This document shows positions 1 through 8,946 of a DNA stretch of 64,000 nucleotides, piece by piece. A program made the translations under genes and the position numbers. The first letter of the stretch is position 1. Every line of letters starts with the position of its first letter. A model generated the notes under the pieces. That model was not told the DNA's origin. It was given only the letters and a program-made list of their open reading frames with translations, and did not search any database. The stretch is taken from contig NZ_CP114200.1 in NCBI RefSeq assembly GCF_029392895.1, forward strand, positions 773,501-837,500. Direction: 5' to 3'. This DNA is from Streptomyces sp. 71268. GTDB lineage: Bacteria > Actinomycetota > Actinomycetes > Streptomycetales > Streptomycetaceae.

Positions 1-951
1 GGCCGCGGTGCCGAAGCCGGCGACGTCACTGGCCCGCGCGGCGGCCGCGGCCGCGCCGACCAGGCCGGCGTCGGTGCCCATCTGAGCTGGCACGACGGAC
101 AGTTCCCGGACGAAGGACAGCCGCGCGTAGTCGCGCAGGGCGCGGCGTAGCGGGGCGAACAGCACCTCGCCGGCGCCCGCGACGCCGCCGCCGATGACCG
201 CGAGTTCGACCTCCACCAGGGTGGCGGTGGCCGCGATGCCGGCCGCAAGCGCCTGTGCGGCGCGCTCGTACGAGGCGCGGGCGACGGCGTCGCCGGCCCG
301 GGCGGCGGCGGCCACGGCGGCGGCTCCCGCCCCCTCGGGCCCCGCCCGCCAGCCGCCCGCGGCGGCCCTCGAGGCGATGTTGGGACCGCTGGCGATGCGC
401 TCGACGCAGCCCTGGCTGCCACAGGGGCACGGGTCGCCGTCGAGATCGACGCTGATGTGCCCGATGTGCCCGGCGTTGCCGGTGGGGCCGAGGTGGGGTC
501 GACCGTCGAGGATCAGGCCGCCGCCGACGCCGGTGGACACGACCATGCACAGCGCGTTGGCGCGGCCGCGCGCCGCGCCCTGCCAGTGCTCGGCCGCCGC
601 CATCGCGACGCCGTCGCCCACCAGCGTGACCGGCAGCCCGCCCACGGCCTGGCGCACCTGGTCAACCAGCGGGTACTCGCGCCAGCCGGGGATGTTGACC
701 GGGCTGACGGTGCCCACCGAGGCGTCCACGGGGCCCGCGCTGCCGATGCCGACGGCGACCACCCGCGACCACTGGGGGCTCGCGGCCAACTCGTCGAGCA
801 CGGCGCGCACCTCGGCCATGACGGTGGGCCCGGATGCGCGTGCCGGCGTGGCCCGTCGTGCCCGTACGGTCAGCGCGCCGGTCCCCCGTACGAGCGCGCC
901 CGCGATTTTGGTGCCGCCGATGTCCAGCGCGGCGACGAGCTCATCTGACAT
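1..951 (-). CDS. ROK family sugar kinase (3' end outside window)
   Basis: Reading the minus strand from an ATG at 951 gives a ROK protein starting MSDELVAALDIGGTKIAGAL, whose DIGGTK motif is the N-terminal phosphate-binding loop. Around residues 173-180 is the family zinc motif CPCGSQGC, preceded by GHISVD. All 317 visible codons are open, and a typical ROK kinase is about 300-320 residues, so little of the C-terminus is missing. By family it should phosphorylate glucose or another hexose in the cytoplasm. There is no N-terminal helix-turn-helix, so it is a kinase rather than a ROK repressor. It diverges from a LacI-type regulator that probably shares its control region. The substrate cannot be told from sequence. 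Confidence 0.9.
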   Translation of the reverse strand, partial: MSDELVAALDIGGTKIAGALVRGTGALTVRARRATPARASGPTVMAEVRAVLDELAASPQWSRVVAVGIGSAGPVDASVGTVSPVNIPGWREYPLVDQVRQAVGGLPVTLVGDGVAMAAAEHWQGAARGRANALCMVVSTGVGGGLILDGRPHLGPTGNAGHIGHISVDLDGDPCPCGSQGCVERIASGPNIASRAAAGGWRAGPEGAGAAAVAAAARAGDAVARASYERAAQALAAGIAATATLVEVELAVIGGGVAGAGEVLFAPLRRALRDYARLSFVRELSVVPAQMGTDAGLVGAAAAAARASDVAGFGTAA

Positions 952-1093
952 GGGGCGGTCTCCTGACAGGCGGTGAGGGGCCGGTTGGCGTGCCCGGAAC
1001 GGTCCCGTGGGGCGGGCGGGAGCCGAATGTACGCGGCCCGGCGGCGGGGCGTGGGCGCGCGCACCCCGGTTCCGGTCATAGTCTCCGCCGAAT

Positions 1094-1120
1094 TTGACAA
1101 CGTTGTCTAGAGGCTATGCT
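1094..1120 (+). promoter_or_regulatory. Promoter of the lacI-type gene with overlapping palindromic operator
   Basis: A -35 like TTGACA (1094-1099) is followed after 15 nt by TATGCT (1115-1120). A perfect 12-bp palindrome, GACAACGTTGTC (1096-1107), overlaps the -35. A short palindrome with a central CG is the usual shape of a LacI-family operator, so autoregulation and control of the divergent ROK gene are likely. The spacer is shorter than the 17 nt optimum, so the exact -10 is uncertain. Confidence 0.55.
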
Positions 1121-1167
1121 CGACCCGACGCCGCCAACAGACAATCCAGCGACAGGACGAGCGCACC

Positions 1168-2238
1168 GTGACTGACCCGGCCCGGGGCACCACACAACGC
1201 AACGGCACCACCTCTCCTCGCTACGGCAACAGGCCCACCATGAAGGACGTCGCGGCCCGCGCGGGGGTCGGCCTGAAGACGGTCTCCCGCGTGGTGAACA
1301 GCGAGCCCGGGGTGACGCCCGACACCGAACGCCGCGTACAGGAAGCGATCACCGCCCTCGGCTTCCGCCGCAACGACAGCGCCCGCATCCTTCGCAAGGG
1401 CCGCACCGCGAGCGTCGGCCTGGTCCTCGAAGACCTGGCCGACCCCTTCTACGGGCCGCTCAGCCGCGCCGTCGAGGAGGTCGCCCGGGACCACGGGGCG
1501 CTGCTCATCAACGGTTCGAGCGCCGAAGACCCGGCCCGCGAACAGGAGTTGGTCCTCGCGCTGTGCGCGCGCCGGGTGGACGGCCTGGTGGTCATCCCGG
1601 CCGGCGACGACCACCGCTACCTGGAGCCGGAGATCTCGGCCGGCGTCGCCACCGTCTTCGTGGACCGCCCGGCCGGCCGGATCAACTGCGACGCGGTGCT
1701 CTCCGACAGCTTCGGCGGCGCCCGGGACGCGGTGGCCCACCTGATCGCGCACGGGCACCGGCGCATCGGCTTCATCGGCGACCAACCCCGCATCCACACC
1801 GCCATCGAGCGGCTGCGCGGCTACCGGGCGGCGATGTCCGCCGCCGGCCTGCCCGTGAACGAGGCGTGGATGTCGCTGGGAGCCACCGACCCGAGCCGGG
1901 TGCTGGCCGCGACCGAGGCGATGCTGTCCGGACCGGAGCCGGTGACCGCGCTGTTCGCGGGGAACAACCGGGTCACGGTCACGGCCGTACGCGTGCTGGC
2001 GGCGCGACCCGGCCGGGCCGCGCTGGTCGGCTTCGACGACTTCGAACTCGCCGACCTGCTCTCCCCCGGAGTCACCGTCGTCGCGCAGGACGCGGCCCAA
2101 CTCGGCCGCACCGCGGCGAACATGCTCTTCCGTCGCCTGGAGGGTGCCGAGGAGGAGCCCCGACAGGTCGTGCTGCCCACCCGGTTGATCGCCCGTGGCT
2201 CGGGCGAGATCCCGCCCGCACACCGCGTGGCCTCGTAA
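1168..2238 (+). CDS. LacI family transcriptional regulator
   Basis: This 356-residue protein has a LacI helix-turn-helix at about residues 24-48 (MKDVAARAGVGLKTVSRVVN) and a periplasmic-binding-protein-like effector domain after it. Landmarks are VGLVLEDLADPFYGPL and the later GFDDFELADLLSPGVT. The GTG start at 1168 gives a natural N-terminal extension before the HTH; an ATG at residue 25 would cut into the recognition unit. It is transcribed away from the ROK kinase, and a 12-bp palindrome lies upstream. It probably represses sugar uptake or phosphorylation genes in response to a sugar. Effector and targets are unknown. Confidence 0.93.
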   Translation: MTDPARGTTQRNGTTSPRYGNRPTMKDVAARAGVGLKTVSRVVNSEPGVTPDTERRVQEAITALGFRRNDSARILRKGRTASVGLVLEDLADPFYGPLSRAVEEVARDHGALLINGSSAEDPAREQELVLALCARRVDGLVVIPAGDDHRYLEPEISAGVATVFVDRPAGRINCDAVLSDSFGGARDAVAHLIAHGHRRIGFIGDQPRIHTAIERLRGYRAAMSAAGLPVNEAWMSLGATDPSRVLAATEAMLSGPEPVTALFAGNNRVTVTAVRVLAARPGRAALVGFDDFELADLLSPGVTVVAQDAAQLGRTAANMLFRRLEGAEEEPRQVVLPTRLIARGSGEIPPAHRVAS

Positions 2239-2308
2239 CGACCGCACGCGGCACCGGCGCGGCCGGCTCCGGCGGGCCCTACGGAGGAGGCCCTTCCGGG
2301 CCCCTCGC

Positions 2309-2314
2309 TAAGGT
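2309..2314 (+). promoter_or_regulatory. -10 box of a probable leaderless mRNA
   Basis: TAAGGT lies 6 nt before the ATG at 2321 and there is no Shine-Dalgarno sequence in between. Transcription would begin at or next to the start codon. Confidence 0.5.
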
Positions 2315-2320
2315 TCCGAC

Positions 2321-2968
2321 ATGCGTCTACCAACCGAAGCGCCGCGCTCCCCGGTCACCGCGGACGACCTCGAACGAGCCGTACGCCATGCCGTCGCCAC
2401 GCTCCGGCAGGCGCCCGCCGCCGCGTGGGAGAGCAAGGCCGGCACGCTGGAGTGGGACTGTTGGGAGACCGTCGAGCACCTCAGCGACGACCTCTTCGCC
2501 TACGCCGCCCAACTGGGCCCCGCCATACCGCCACTGACCGGTGACGTCCCGTTCGTCTGGGAGAGCCGCAGGCCCGGCGGCCCCGCCAACGCCATCCACG
2601 CCGACCGCGCGGCCGGTCCCGACGGCCTGTTGCAGGTGCTGGAGGCCAGCGGCGCGCTGCTGGTCGCCATGGTCCGTACGAAGCCACCCCAGGTGCGCGC
2701 CCACCACGTCTTCGGGGCCTCCGACCCGGAGGGCTTCGCCGCGATGGGACTCGTGGAGACCCTGGTGCACACCCACGACCTGGCCGAGGGTCTCGGCCTC
2801 GACTGGTCCCCGTCCGCCGACGTGTGCGCACGGGTCCTGGCGCGCCTCTTCCCCGACGCCCCGCGCACCACGGACCCCTGGCCCACCCTGCTCTGGTCCA
2901 CCGGCCGCGCCGAGCTGCCCGACCACCCACGACTGGCCAAGTGGCGCTGGTACGGCGCGCCACGCTGA
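2321..2968 (+). CDS. DinB-like / mycothiol-dependent maleylpyruvate isomerase-family protein
   Basis: The 215-residue protein has the four-helix-bundle pattern of the actinobacterial DinB/MDMPI superfamily. An early segment has paired acid and histidine residues (WDCWETVEHLSDDLFAYA), and the later HTHDLAEGLGLDW carries the metal-binding histidine pair. Members bind a divalent metal and often use mycothiol as cofactor, but most are not characterised. It stands alone between the LacI gene and a MarR-exporter pair. A TAAGGT hexamer (2309-2314) ends 6 nt before the ATG, so the mRNA is probably leaderless. The substrate is unknown. Confidence 0.75.
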   Translation: MRLPTEAPRSPVTADDLERAVRHAVATLRQAPAAAWESKAGTLEWDCWETVEHLSDDLFAYAAQLGPAIPPLTGDVPFVWESRRPGGPANAIHADRAAGPDGLLQVLEASGALLVAMVRTKPPQVRAHHVFGASDPEGFAAMGLVETLVHTHDLAEGLGLDWSPSADVCARVLARLFPDAPRTTDPWPTLLWSTGRAELPDHPRLAKWRWYGAPR

Positions 2969-3364
2969 CCCTCCACGACGACGGCCCACGCGGGACCGCC
3001 GTCACCGCCCGGCGGCCCACGCCTCGCCTCACGTGACGCACGGGGCGTCGGGAGCCCGGCCCGCCGAGACCGACCCTCCCGTCGACCGCTGGAGGACCGT
3101 GCGCGGCGCCTCCTTCGCCGTCGCCGAGGTCCCCGGTACGTCCCGGTCACCCCCGCGGGCGGCGGCCGGACCGCTGGCTGGCGAGAGTGGGGTTGCCGCC
3201 CGGGAAGCTCGACTCGGTCGCAGTCCGTTGCCGCGCTCAGCGCCGGACGGCGGTCCCTTCCGGCTCTCCCCCAGAGAGCGTTCGAGCCCTCATCACGACA
3301 CGGCGTGGCGGCACACACCATGGCGATCGTCGCGGGCCGGTTCCCGACGGGGGAGATAGCTCCT
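2969..3364. other. Gene-free interval of about 0.4 kb
   Basis: No reading frame here has convincing codon use or a recognisable motif. A weak hairpin made of GACGGC and GCCGTC near 2980-3003 could terminate the preceding gene. The only other clear signal is the MarR promoter at the right edge. Confidence 0.4.
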
Positions 3365-3400
3365 TTGACATACGTATACCCGCATAGCTACATTCAGGCT
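3365..3400 (+). promoter_or_regulatory. marR promoter with palindrome, leaderless
   Basis: TTGACA (3365-3370) and TACATT (3389-3394) are 18 nt apart. The ATG at 3401 falls just where transcription should start, so the message is probably leaderless. Between the boxes lie two overlapping palindromes, ATACGTAT (3370-3377) and GTATAC (3374-3379), well placed for a MarR dimer to block the promoter. Confidence 0.6.
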
Positions 3401-3871
3401 ATGCCCCCGTTCAGCGCGTCCCACCAGGACATCGACCGCTTGGCCCTGGGCCTCGTGGCATGTGTGCCCGCGCTGACCCGGGCCTTCGAGCGGCACGTCG
3501 ACCAGCACTACCCGCACCCCAAGCCGTCTGACGCCCAGCTCACGCTGCTGCGGTATGTCGAGGCCCATGGCGGCACCACGGTTCGTGAGGCCGCCGAAGC
3601 GGTGCGGATGAAGCCGAACAACGTCAGCGCGCTGGTGACCCAGCTCACCGAGCAGGGGCTCCTCGAACGCCGCCAAGGCGGTGCCGACAAGCGCGTCGCA
3701 CATCTCTTCCTCACCCCGACCGCGCGGCAGCAGCTCGGCGAGGTCACGCAGCTCATGGGAGAGCGCGCCGCGCAGGCGCTGCGGACGATGACCGACGGGG
3801 AGCTCGACGCCCTCGGCTCAGCCCTGGGGTCCCTCCAGTCGCTCAGCGAGCACCTGCACACCGCGCGCTGA
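3401..3871 (+). CDS. MarR family transcriptional regulator
   Basis: The protein has the MarR winged-helix layout: a helical N-terminus, the segment TVREAAEAVRMKPNNVSALV as helix-turn-helix (about residues 58-77), the wing RRQGGADKRVAHLFLT, and a C-terminal dimerisation helix. I start it at the ATG at 3401 (156 residues) rather than an in-frame ATG at 3305, because the promoter ends immediately before it and the extra residues match nothing in the family. It lies 165 nt upstream of a drug exporter gene in the same direction. It probably represses itself and that exporter until a small aromatic ligand binds; the ligand is unknown. Confidence 0.88.
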   Translation: MPPFSASHQDIDRLALGLVACVPALTRAFERHVDQHYPHPKPSDAQLTLLRYVEAHGGTTVREAAEAVRMKPNNVSALVTQLTEQGLLERRQGGADKRVAHLFLTPTARQQLGEVTQLMGERAAQALRTMTDGELDALGSALGSLQSLSEHLHTAR

Positions 3872-4035
3872 ACCGCGTCAGCGCGCGGGCGCTCGCCTAG
3901 GCACGCCCCGGTATGTCCCGGCGAGCGCGTCGGGGACTTCCCGCCCTTTTCCTCTTTCCGCCAGTCACGGCCGGCTGCCCCTCGTGGCGCCGTGCGCCGG
4001 CTCGGCGTTTCTTCACGACGAAAGAACACACACCC

Positions 4036-5619
4036 ATGTCCTCCGTCGGCACCCTGGCCGAACCGTCCCACTCCCCGTCCGCCAAAGCAACGCGCGGGCC
4101 TCGATCCAACCCGTGGCTGACCCTGATCGCCGTCGCCTTCGGCCTGTTCATGGTCGGGCTCGACGGTTCCGTCGTCGCGATCGCCAACCCCGAGATCGGC
4201 CGGGACCTCCACGCGTCCACGTCCGACCTGCAGTGGGTCACCAACTCCTACCTGCTCGCTCTCGCCGCCGCCCTCATCCTCGGCGGCAAGCTCGGCGACC
4301 GCTTCGGCCGCCGCACCTTCTACCTCGTAGGCGTCGCGGGCTTCACCCTCGCCTCTGTCGCCATCGGCCTGGCCGGCTCCGTCGAGGGCGTCATCGCCTT
4401 CCGAGCCCTCCAGGGCTTCTTCGGCGCCCTGCTGATGCCCAACACCCTCGGCCTGCTCCGCGCCGTCTTCCCGCCGAAGAAGTTCGGCATGGCCGTCGGC
4501 ATCTGGGCCATGGTCTCCTCGGTCTCCACAGCCCTCGGCCCCATCGTCGGCGGCTTCCTCGTCCAGCACGTCAACTGGGAGTCCGTCTTCTACATCAACG
4601 CCCCCATCGGCGTCATCGCCCTGGCCTTCAGCGCTGCCGTCCTGCCGCGGAGCCGGAACGAGCACGCCGCGCGGGAGAGGTTCGACGTCCTCGGCGTCCT
4701 CCTGCTCGCCGCGGGGCTCCTCGCCCTCGTCTTCGGCGTGGTCAAGGGGGAGACCTGGGGCTGGGCCTCCGGCGGCACCCTCGGCTCCATCGGGGCCGGC
4801 CTCGTGGTCCTGGCGATCTTCGGCTGGTGGCAGACCCGGGTCGCCTTCCCGTTGCTGCCCATGCGCCTGTTCCGCAACCCGGCCCTAACCATCGGCACGA
4901 TCATCACGGCGCTGAACTTCTTCGTCCTGCTCGGGGTGATCTTCTTCGTCATGATCTACCTGCAGAACGTGCGCGGCTTCACCCCCGTCGAGGCAGGGGT
5001 CCGCACTCTTCCCCTCAGCCTCGCCTCCGTCGTCGCCTCACCGCTCGGTGCCGCGCTCACGGACAGGTTCGGACCGCGCCTCACCATGCCCCTCGGCATG
5101 GCACTCCAGGCCGTCGCGTGCTTCACCATGCTCGCCTGGGACGCTCACAGCGCCTACGGCCTCATGTGGCCGCCGTTCATCGCCCTCGGCCTCGGCGTCG
5201 GCATGGTGATGGCCTCCTCCTCCGACGCCATCGTCGGCAACGCCCCCGTCAGGGACGCCGGCGTCGCCGGTGGCCTGCAGGCCACCGCCCTCCAGGTCGG
5301 AGGCGCGCTGGGCACCTCCGTCCTCGTCTCCCTCATCTCGGGCCGTGTGGGCACCACCCTCACCGGCGAACTCATCTCGGCGGGCGTCCCCGCCCCCGCG
5401 GCCACCGCGCTGCTGGAGGCGAAGGACGCGGTCGCCATGGGCATCGCGCCCACCACCGGAACACCCGCACCCCTCAGCTCCGCGATCGCCCAGGGCAGCC
5501 ATGCCGCCTTCATGAACGGCGTCCACACCGCCGTCCTGACCGCAGGCATCCTCTGCGTGGCCGGCGCCGTCCTGGCAGCCGTGGGCGTCCGGCGAACCGC
5601 CAACCGCGTCGATCACTAG
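4036..5619 (+). CDS. MFS drug exporter, DHA2 (EmrB/QacA) family
   Basis: A 527-residue polytopic membrane protein with about 14 hydrophobic segments. It has the MFS motif-A loop GGKLGDRFGRRTFYLVG between the second and third helices, and GLDGSVVAIANPEIGRDL in the first helix, typical of DHA2 proton-drug antiporters. The chosen ATG starts MSSVGTLAEPS; an in-frame ATG at 3913 would add 41 residues unlike the family. It follows the marR gene, an arrangement typical of a MarR-controlled efflux system. An intergenic hairpin (GCGCTCGCC at 3889-3897 with its complement at 3920-3928) lies between them. The substrate is unknown. Confidence 0.9.
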   Translation: MSSVGTLAEPSHSPSAKATRGPRSNPWLTLIAVAFGLFMVGLDGSVVAIANPEIGRDLHASTSDLQWVTNSYLLALAAALILGGKLGDRFGRRTFYLVGVAGFTLASVAIGLAGSVEGVIAFRALQGFFGALLMPNTLGLLRAVFPPKKFGMAVGIWAMVSSVSTALGPIVGGFLVQHVNWESVFYINAPIGVIALAFSAAVLPRSRNEHAARERFDVLGVLLLAAGLLALVFGVVKGETWGWASGGTLGSIGAGLVVLAIFGWWQTRVAFPLLPMRLFRNPALTIGTIITALNFFVLLGVIFFVMIYLQNVRGFTPVEAGVRTLPLSLASVVASPLGAALTDRFGPRLTMPLGMALQAVACFTMLAWDAHSAYGLMWPPFIALGLGVGMVMASSSDAIVGNAPVRDAGVAGGLQATALQVGGALGTSVLVSLISGRVGTTLTGELISAGVPAPAATALLEAKDAVAMGIAPTTGTPAPLSSAIAQGSHAAFMNGVHTAVLTAGILCVAGAVLAAVGVRRTANRVDH

Positions 5620-5724
5620 GACGCGTCCGGTCGGCCGTGTTCCTCGGTAGATGGTCGAGGGCGCGGTGGCCACGGTGGCGGCCTGAACCGGGTCGAGGGC
5701 GCGGAGACCAGTTGTCAGACGGTC

Positions 5725-7182
5725 CTAGTCCAGGAACGGGTCGTCGTCCAGTTCGTCCGCCTCCCCGTCCGCGAACGCCCCGGCGCCGCCGTCGGGCGCG
5801 GCGTCCGGGTCGGGCACGCCGAGCAGGCGCCTGGTCAGGGCGTCCTGGTCGGAGAGGAGTTCGCGCAGGGCGGCGTCCAGGTCGGCGGGCTCCACCGCCG
5901 CCTCGCGCTCGGCGGCGAACAGCGTGGTCCTGCGCATCAGTTCCTTGGCGAAGGACGCGGTGGTGCCGGCGGTGCGTGCCACCGCGTCCGCCAGCGCCGC
6001 CTCGGGCAGTCCGAGCCCGGCCCCGTACAGGTCGAGCAGCCGGCGCCGGCCCTCAGCGTCCGGTAGCGGGATCTCCACGGCCATGTCCACCCGGCCCGGG
6101 CGCTGGGCCAGCGCGGGTTCCAGGACGTCGGCCCGGTTGGTGGTGAGCAGGAAGGCCACGTCCACGTCGTCTCCGAGCCCGTCCATCTCGTTGAGGACCT
6201 GGAACAGCAGCGGCTGTCCGTCGTCCACGAAGTCGCGGGACTCCGCGATGAGGTCGCAGTCCTCCAGGACGACCAACGCGGGTTGGAGGTGGCGGGCCAG
6301 CGAGCAGGCGTCGGCGACGTGTTGGATGCTCGTGCCCGACAGCACGACCACCGTGAACTCGGGCAACTGCGACAGCAGGTACCGCACGCTGTGCGTCTTG
6401 CCGGTGCCGGGCGGCCCGTACAGGAGCAGCCCGCGGCGCAGGTGCTGGCCGTGCGCGCGCAGGCGCTCGCGGCGCCTGGCCACGCCCACGACCTGCCGCT
6501 CCACGCGCGCCAGCAGCCCGTCGGGCAGCACGATGTCGGAGGCGGCGAGCGCGGGCCTGGGGTGGAACCGGAAGGGGCCGATGCCGTCCCCGAAGTGGCT
6601 GCTCTGGAAGGAGAGCACCTTGCCGCGGAAGACGTTGTGTTCGCGGATCAGCCGGTCCACGCCCGCCAGCAGCCGCTTGGCCGCGTCCCGGTCGGCCGTG
6701 AGCACGTCGAGTTCGACCTTGTTCCGCCCGTACTCCTCGTCGGGGCCGCGCAGCAGCACGACGTACGGTTCGCCGTCGTCGGTGCCGAGGTAGATGCCGA
6801 AGGCGACGCAGGCCAACTCCTCGTCGGTGGAGACGGGCAGGTACGCGTAGTCGACGGCGCCGACGGCGTGTCGGCCGTAGCGCTGGGTCGCCTCGATGAT
6901 CTCCGTGAGGGAGTCGCCTCGGTAGCTCTCGGAGGCGACGCCGATGAGTTCGTGGGCGCGGCCGGGCTCGGTGAACCAGCGCTCGACGGCCAGGTGCACG
7001 TTGGCGTGGTCGTACGCCGGGTAGCTGGCCTTGACGATGGGCGCCTCCTCCGGCGGCCGGCCGAGGTGGTCGCGCAGTCGAAGGTCGAGTGAGCGCTCCG
7101 GGGCCACGTGCTCGCGGTGGACCACCTGGTCGAGGAACTGCCTGAAGAGCTTGCCGAACTCGGCGATCTCGGTGTTGTCCAT
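5725..7182 (-). CDS. AAA+ ATPase with N-terminal accessory domain
   Basis: The 485-residue protein has a 200-residue N-terminal region of unknown fold, then an AAA module. The module shows Walker A GPPGTGKT (about 256-263), Walker B LVVLEDCDL (about 303-311), sensor-1 region TTNRAD, and RPGRVD carrying the arginine finger, like cell-division and 26S-proteasome type AAA proteins. The tail is acidic. Actinobacterial homologues are usually annotated simply as AAA family ATPases, and the substrate is not known. It stands alone, convergent with the exporter upstream. An unfoldase or remodelling role is an inference from the family only. Confidence 0.85.
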   Translation of the reverse strand: MDNTEIAEFGKLFRQFLDQVVHREHVAPERSLDLRLRDHLGRPPEEAPIVKASYPAYDHANVHLAVERWFTEPGRAHELIGVASESYRGDSLTEIIEATQRYGRHAVGAVDYAYLPVSTDEELACVAFGIYLGTDDGEPYVVLLRGPDEEYGRNKVELDVLTADRDAAKRLLAGVDRLIREHNVFRGKVLSFQSSHFGDGIGPFRFHPRPALAASDIVLPDGLLARVERQVVGVARRRERLRAHGQHLRRGLLLYGPPGTGKTHSVRYLLSQLPEFTVVVLSGTSIQHVADACSLARHLQPALVVLEDCDLIAESRDFVDDGQPLLFQVLNEMDGLGDDVDVAFLLTTNRADVLEPALAQRPGRVDMAVEIPLPDAEGRRRLLDLYGAGLGLPEAALADAVARTAGTTASFAKELMRRTTLFAAEREAAVEPADLDAALRELLSDQDALTRRLLGVPDPDAAPDGGAGAFADGEADELDDDPFLD

Positions 7183-7290
7183 GCCTGCGCCACTCCCCCT
7201 CCGCGGCGCCCGTGGTCCCCCCGGCCTGTCCCGGGGCCGCGCGCCGCCGACCCGGCGACACCCGCCCCAGCGGGCACCACCTCGCGCATC

Positions 7291-7380
7291 GTACGGGCCG
7301 ATCGGCCGGCCGGGCCGCTCCTTTTATCGCGCTGTACGGGCCTATCGACGCTGTACGGCCTATCGGCGCCGTACGGGCTG
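7291..7380. repeat. Degenerate short direct repeats in the gap after the DUF6986 gene
   Basis: GTACGG recurs at 7291, 7334, 7353 and 7371. The last three copies are 18-19 nt apart and share the longer pattern CTGTACGG followed by CCTATCG. The repeats lie between the AAA gene start and the 3' end of the DUF6986 gene and touch its last codons. Confidence 0.45.
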
Positions 7381-8736
7381 GCCAGCGTCTGAGCAGCCGG
7401 GCTGGCCAGCGGCGTGCGGGGCGGCCCCCGCGCCCGGGGCCGCGTCGGCGGTCGGGGTGGGCCGGCCCGCGAGCCGGTCCAGGTCGGCCCGGTCCAGGCC
7501 GGTCAGGCGGCTCACCTCGGCGCCGTCCAGCGCCCCGCAGTCCAGGCCGCGCAGCAGGTGACCGCTGAGCGCCCGGGCGGTGGCGGGCTCGTCCAACACG
7601 GCGCCGCCCGCGCGCCGTACGTACGCCGCGAGCCGGCCGGCCGCCTCTTCGAGCCCCTCCCGGTAGTAGGCGTAGACGGCGGCGTACCGCGTGGGGAGGT
7701 GGCCGGGGTGCATGTCCCAACCCTGGTAGTACGCCCGGGCCAACGAGCGGCGTACCAGGGTGTAGTGGAGGCGCCAGGCGTCGTGCACCCGTGCGGTGGG
7801 GCCGACGGGCAGCACGTTGGTGGAACCGTCCGAGAGGCGCACGCCGGTGCCGGCCGCGGCGGCCTGCATGACGGCCTTGGCGTGGTCGGCGGCCGGATGG
7901 TCGAGCGACTGGTGGGCGGCGCTGACGCCGCAGGAGGCGCTGTAGTCGAAGGTGCCGTAGTGCAGGGCGGTGGCGCGACCGGCGGCGGCGTCGATGAGGC
8001 GGGCGACGGTGGCGCGGCCGTCGGGGCCGACGATGGCCTGGGTGGTCTCGATCTGGATCTCGAACCCGATGCGACCCGCCGCGAGCCCGCGCGCCCGCTC
8101 GAACTCCTCGCACAACCGGACCATGGCGCGCACCTGTTCGGGGTGGCTCACCTTGGGCAGCGTGAGCACGAGCCCGGCGGGCAGCCCGCCCGCGTCCACG
8201 AGCGCGGTCAGGAAGACGTCCAGGGTGCGTACGGCCCGCTCGCGTACGGCCGCCTCCAGGCATTTCATGCGGATGCCGACGTACGGGGCGGCCTCGCGGG
8301 GCCCGGTGCTGGCGCTGGCGGCGGCCACCAGGCGCGCGGCGCGGGCGGCGGCGGCGTCCTCCTCGGCGTTGGGCCGCGTCCCGTAGCCGTCCTCGAAGTC
8401 GACGCGCAGATCCTCGACGGGCTCGCGCTCCAGCTTCGCGCGCACCCGCGCGTACACCGGCTCGGCGAGGTCGTCCGGCAGTCCGAGCACGGCGGCGAGG
8501 GAGGCCGGGTCCGGGGCGTGTTCGTCCAGGGCGCGCAGGGCCTGGTCGCCCCAGGAGCGCACGGTGTCGGCGGCGAAGGCGTCGCCGGGGACGTAGACGG
8601 TGTGCACGGGTTGTCTGGTGCCCGGGTCGCCGGGGTAGCGGCGGGCCAACTCCGCGTCCACGTCGGCGAGCGCGGCCCCGATCTCCTCGCGTACGGAACG
8701 CGCCAGAGTGGTGGCCACCGCCTCGTGCTGCTCCAT
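7360..8736 (-). CDS. DUF6986 protein, HpcH/HpaI aldolase-like
   Basis: A 458-residue cytosolic protein of the DUF6986 group, related to the HpcH/HpaI and citrate-lyase beta TIM barrels. Visible motifs are RVDFEDGYG, LTLPKVSHPEQVRAMV and FEIQIETTQAIVGPDG; the last holds the acidic metal ligands in that superfamily. A C-terminal extension rich in A, P and G has no domain match. In streptomycetes the family tends to sit near ureide or glyoxylate metabolism genes, but none of those are here. It probably cleaves or forms a C-C bond in a 2-oxo or beta-hydroxy acid; the substrate is unproven. The ATG at 8736 has a GGGGAGGGG ribosome-binding sequence. Confidence 0.8.
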   Translation of the reverse strand: MEQHEAVATTLARSVREEIGAALADVDAELARRYPGDPGTRQPVHTVYVPGDAFAADTVRSWGDQALRALDEHAPDPASLAAVLGLPDDLAEPVYARVRAKLEREPVEDLRVDFEDGYGTRPNAEEDAAAARAARLVAAASASTGPREAAPYVGIRMKCLEAAVRERAVRTLDVFLTALVDAGGLPAGLVLTLPKVSHPEQVRAMVRLCEEFERARGLAAGRIGFEIQIETTQAIVGPDGRATVARLIDAAAGRATALHYGTFDYSASCGVSAAHQSLDHPAADHAKAVMQAAAAGTGVRLSDGSTNVLPVGPTARVHDAWRLHYTLVRRSLARAYYQGWDMHPGHLPTRYAAVYAYYREGLEEAAGRLAAYVRRAGGAVLDEPATARALSGHLLRGLDCGALDGAEVSRLTGLDRADLDRLAGRPTPTADAAPGAGAAPHAAGQPGCSDAGQPVRRR

Positions 8737-8750
8737 GCCCGCACCCCTCC

Positions 8751-8781
8751 CCTACTTCCGCAATACCAGTTCTTCCGTAGG
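8751..8781. promoter_or_regulatory. Possible operator upstream of the DUF6986 gene
   Basis: CCTAC and GTAGG form the outer arms of a 31-bp imperfect inverted repeat, with CTTCCG repeated inside. It lies 15-45 nt before the start codon, where a repressor would act. No regulator gene lies adjacent. Confidence 0.3.
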
Positions 8782-8872
8782 ACGAAATGCAACATCCGCC
8801 CAGCGAAGCTATCCGCGCCCTCCACCCGGGTCAACACCCCCCTCCCCGCCGGCCCCCGGGGCGGGAAACGCG

Positions 8873-8904
8873 CCAGGCCCCGCGCGGGCGTGCGCGGGGC
8901 CTGG
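8873..8904 (-). terminator. Terminator of the etfB-etfA operon
   Basis: Perfect 13-bp arms (8873-8885 and 8892-8904) around a 6-nt loop, starting 43 nt after the etfA stop codon in the direction of transcription. The hairpin is followed on the minus strand by CGCGTTTCCC. Confidence 0.75.
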
Positions 8905-8946
8905 TGCCGTGGAGCGGTCACCGGTCGCGGGGACCGGTCGACGGGG

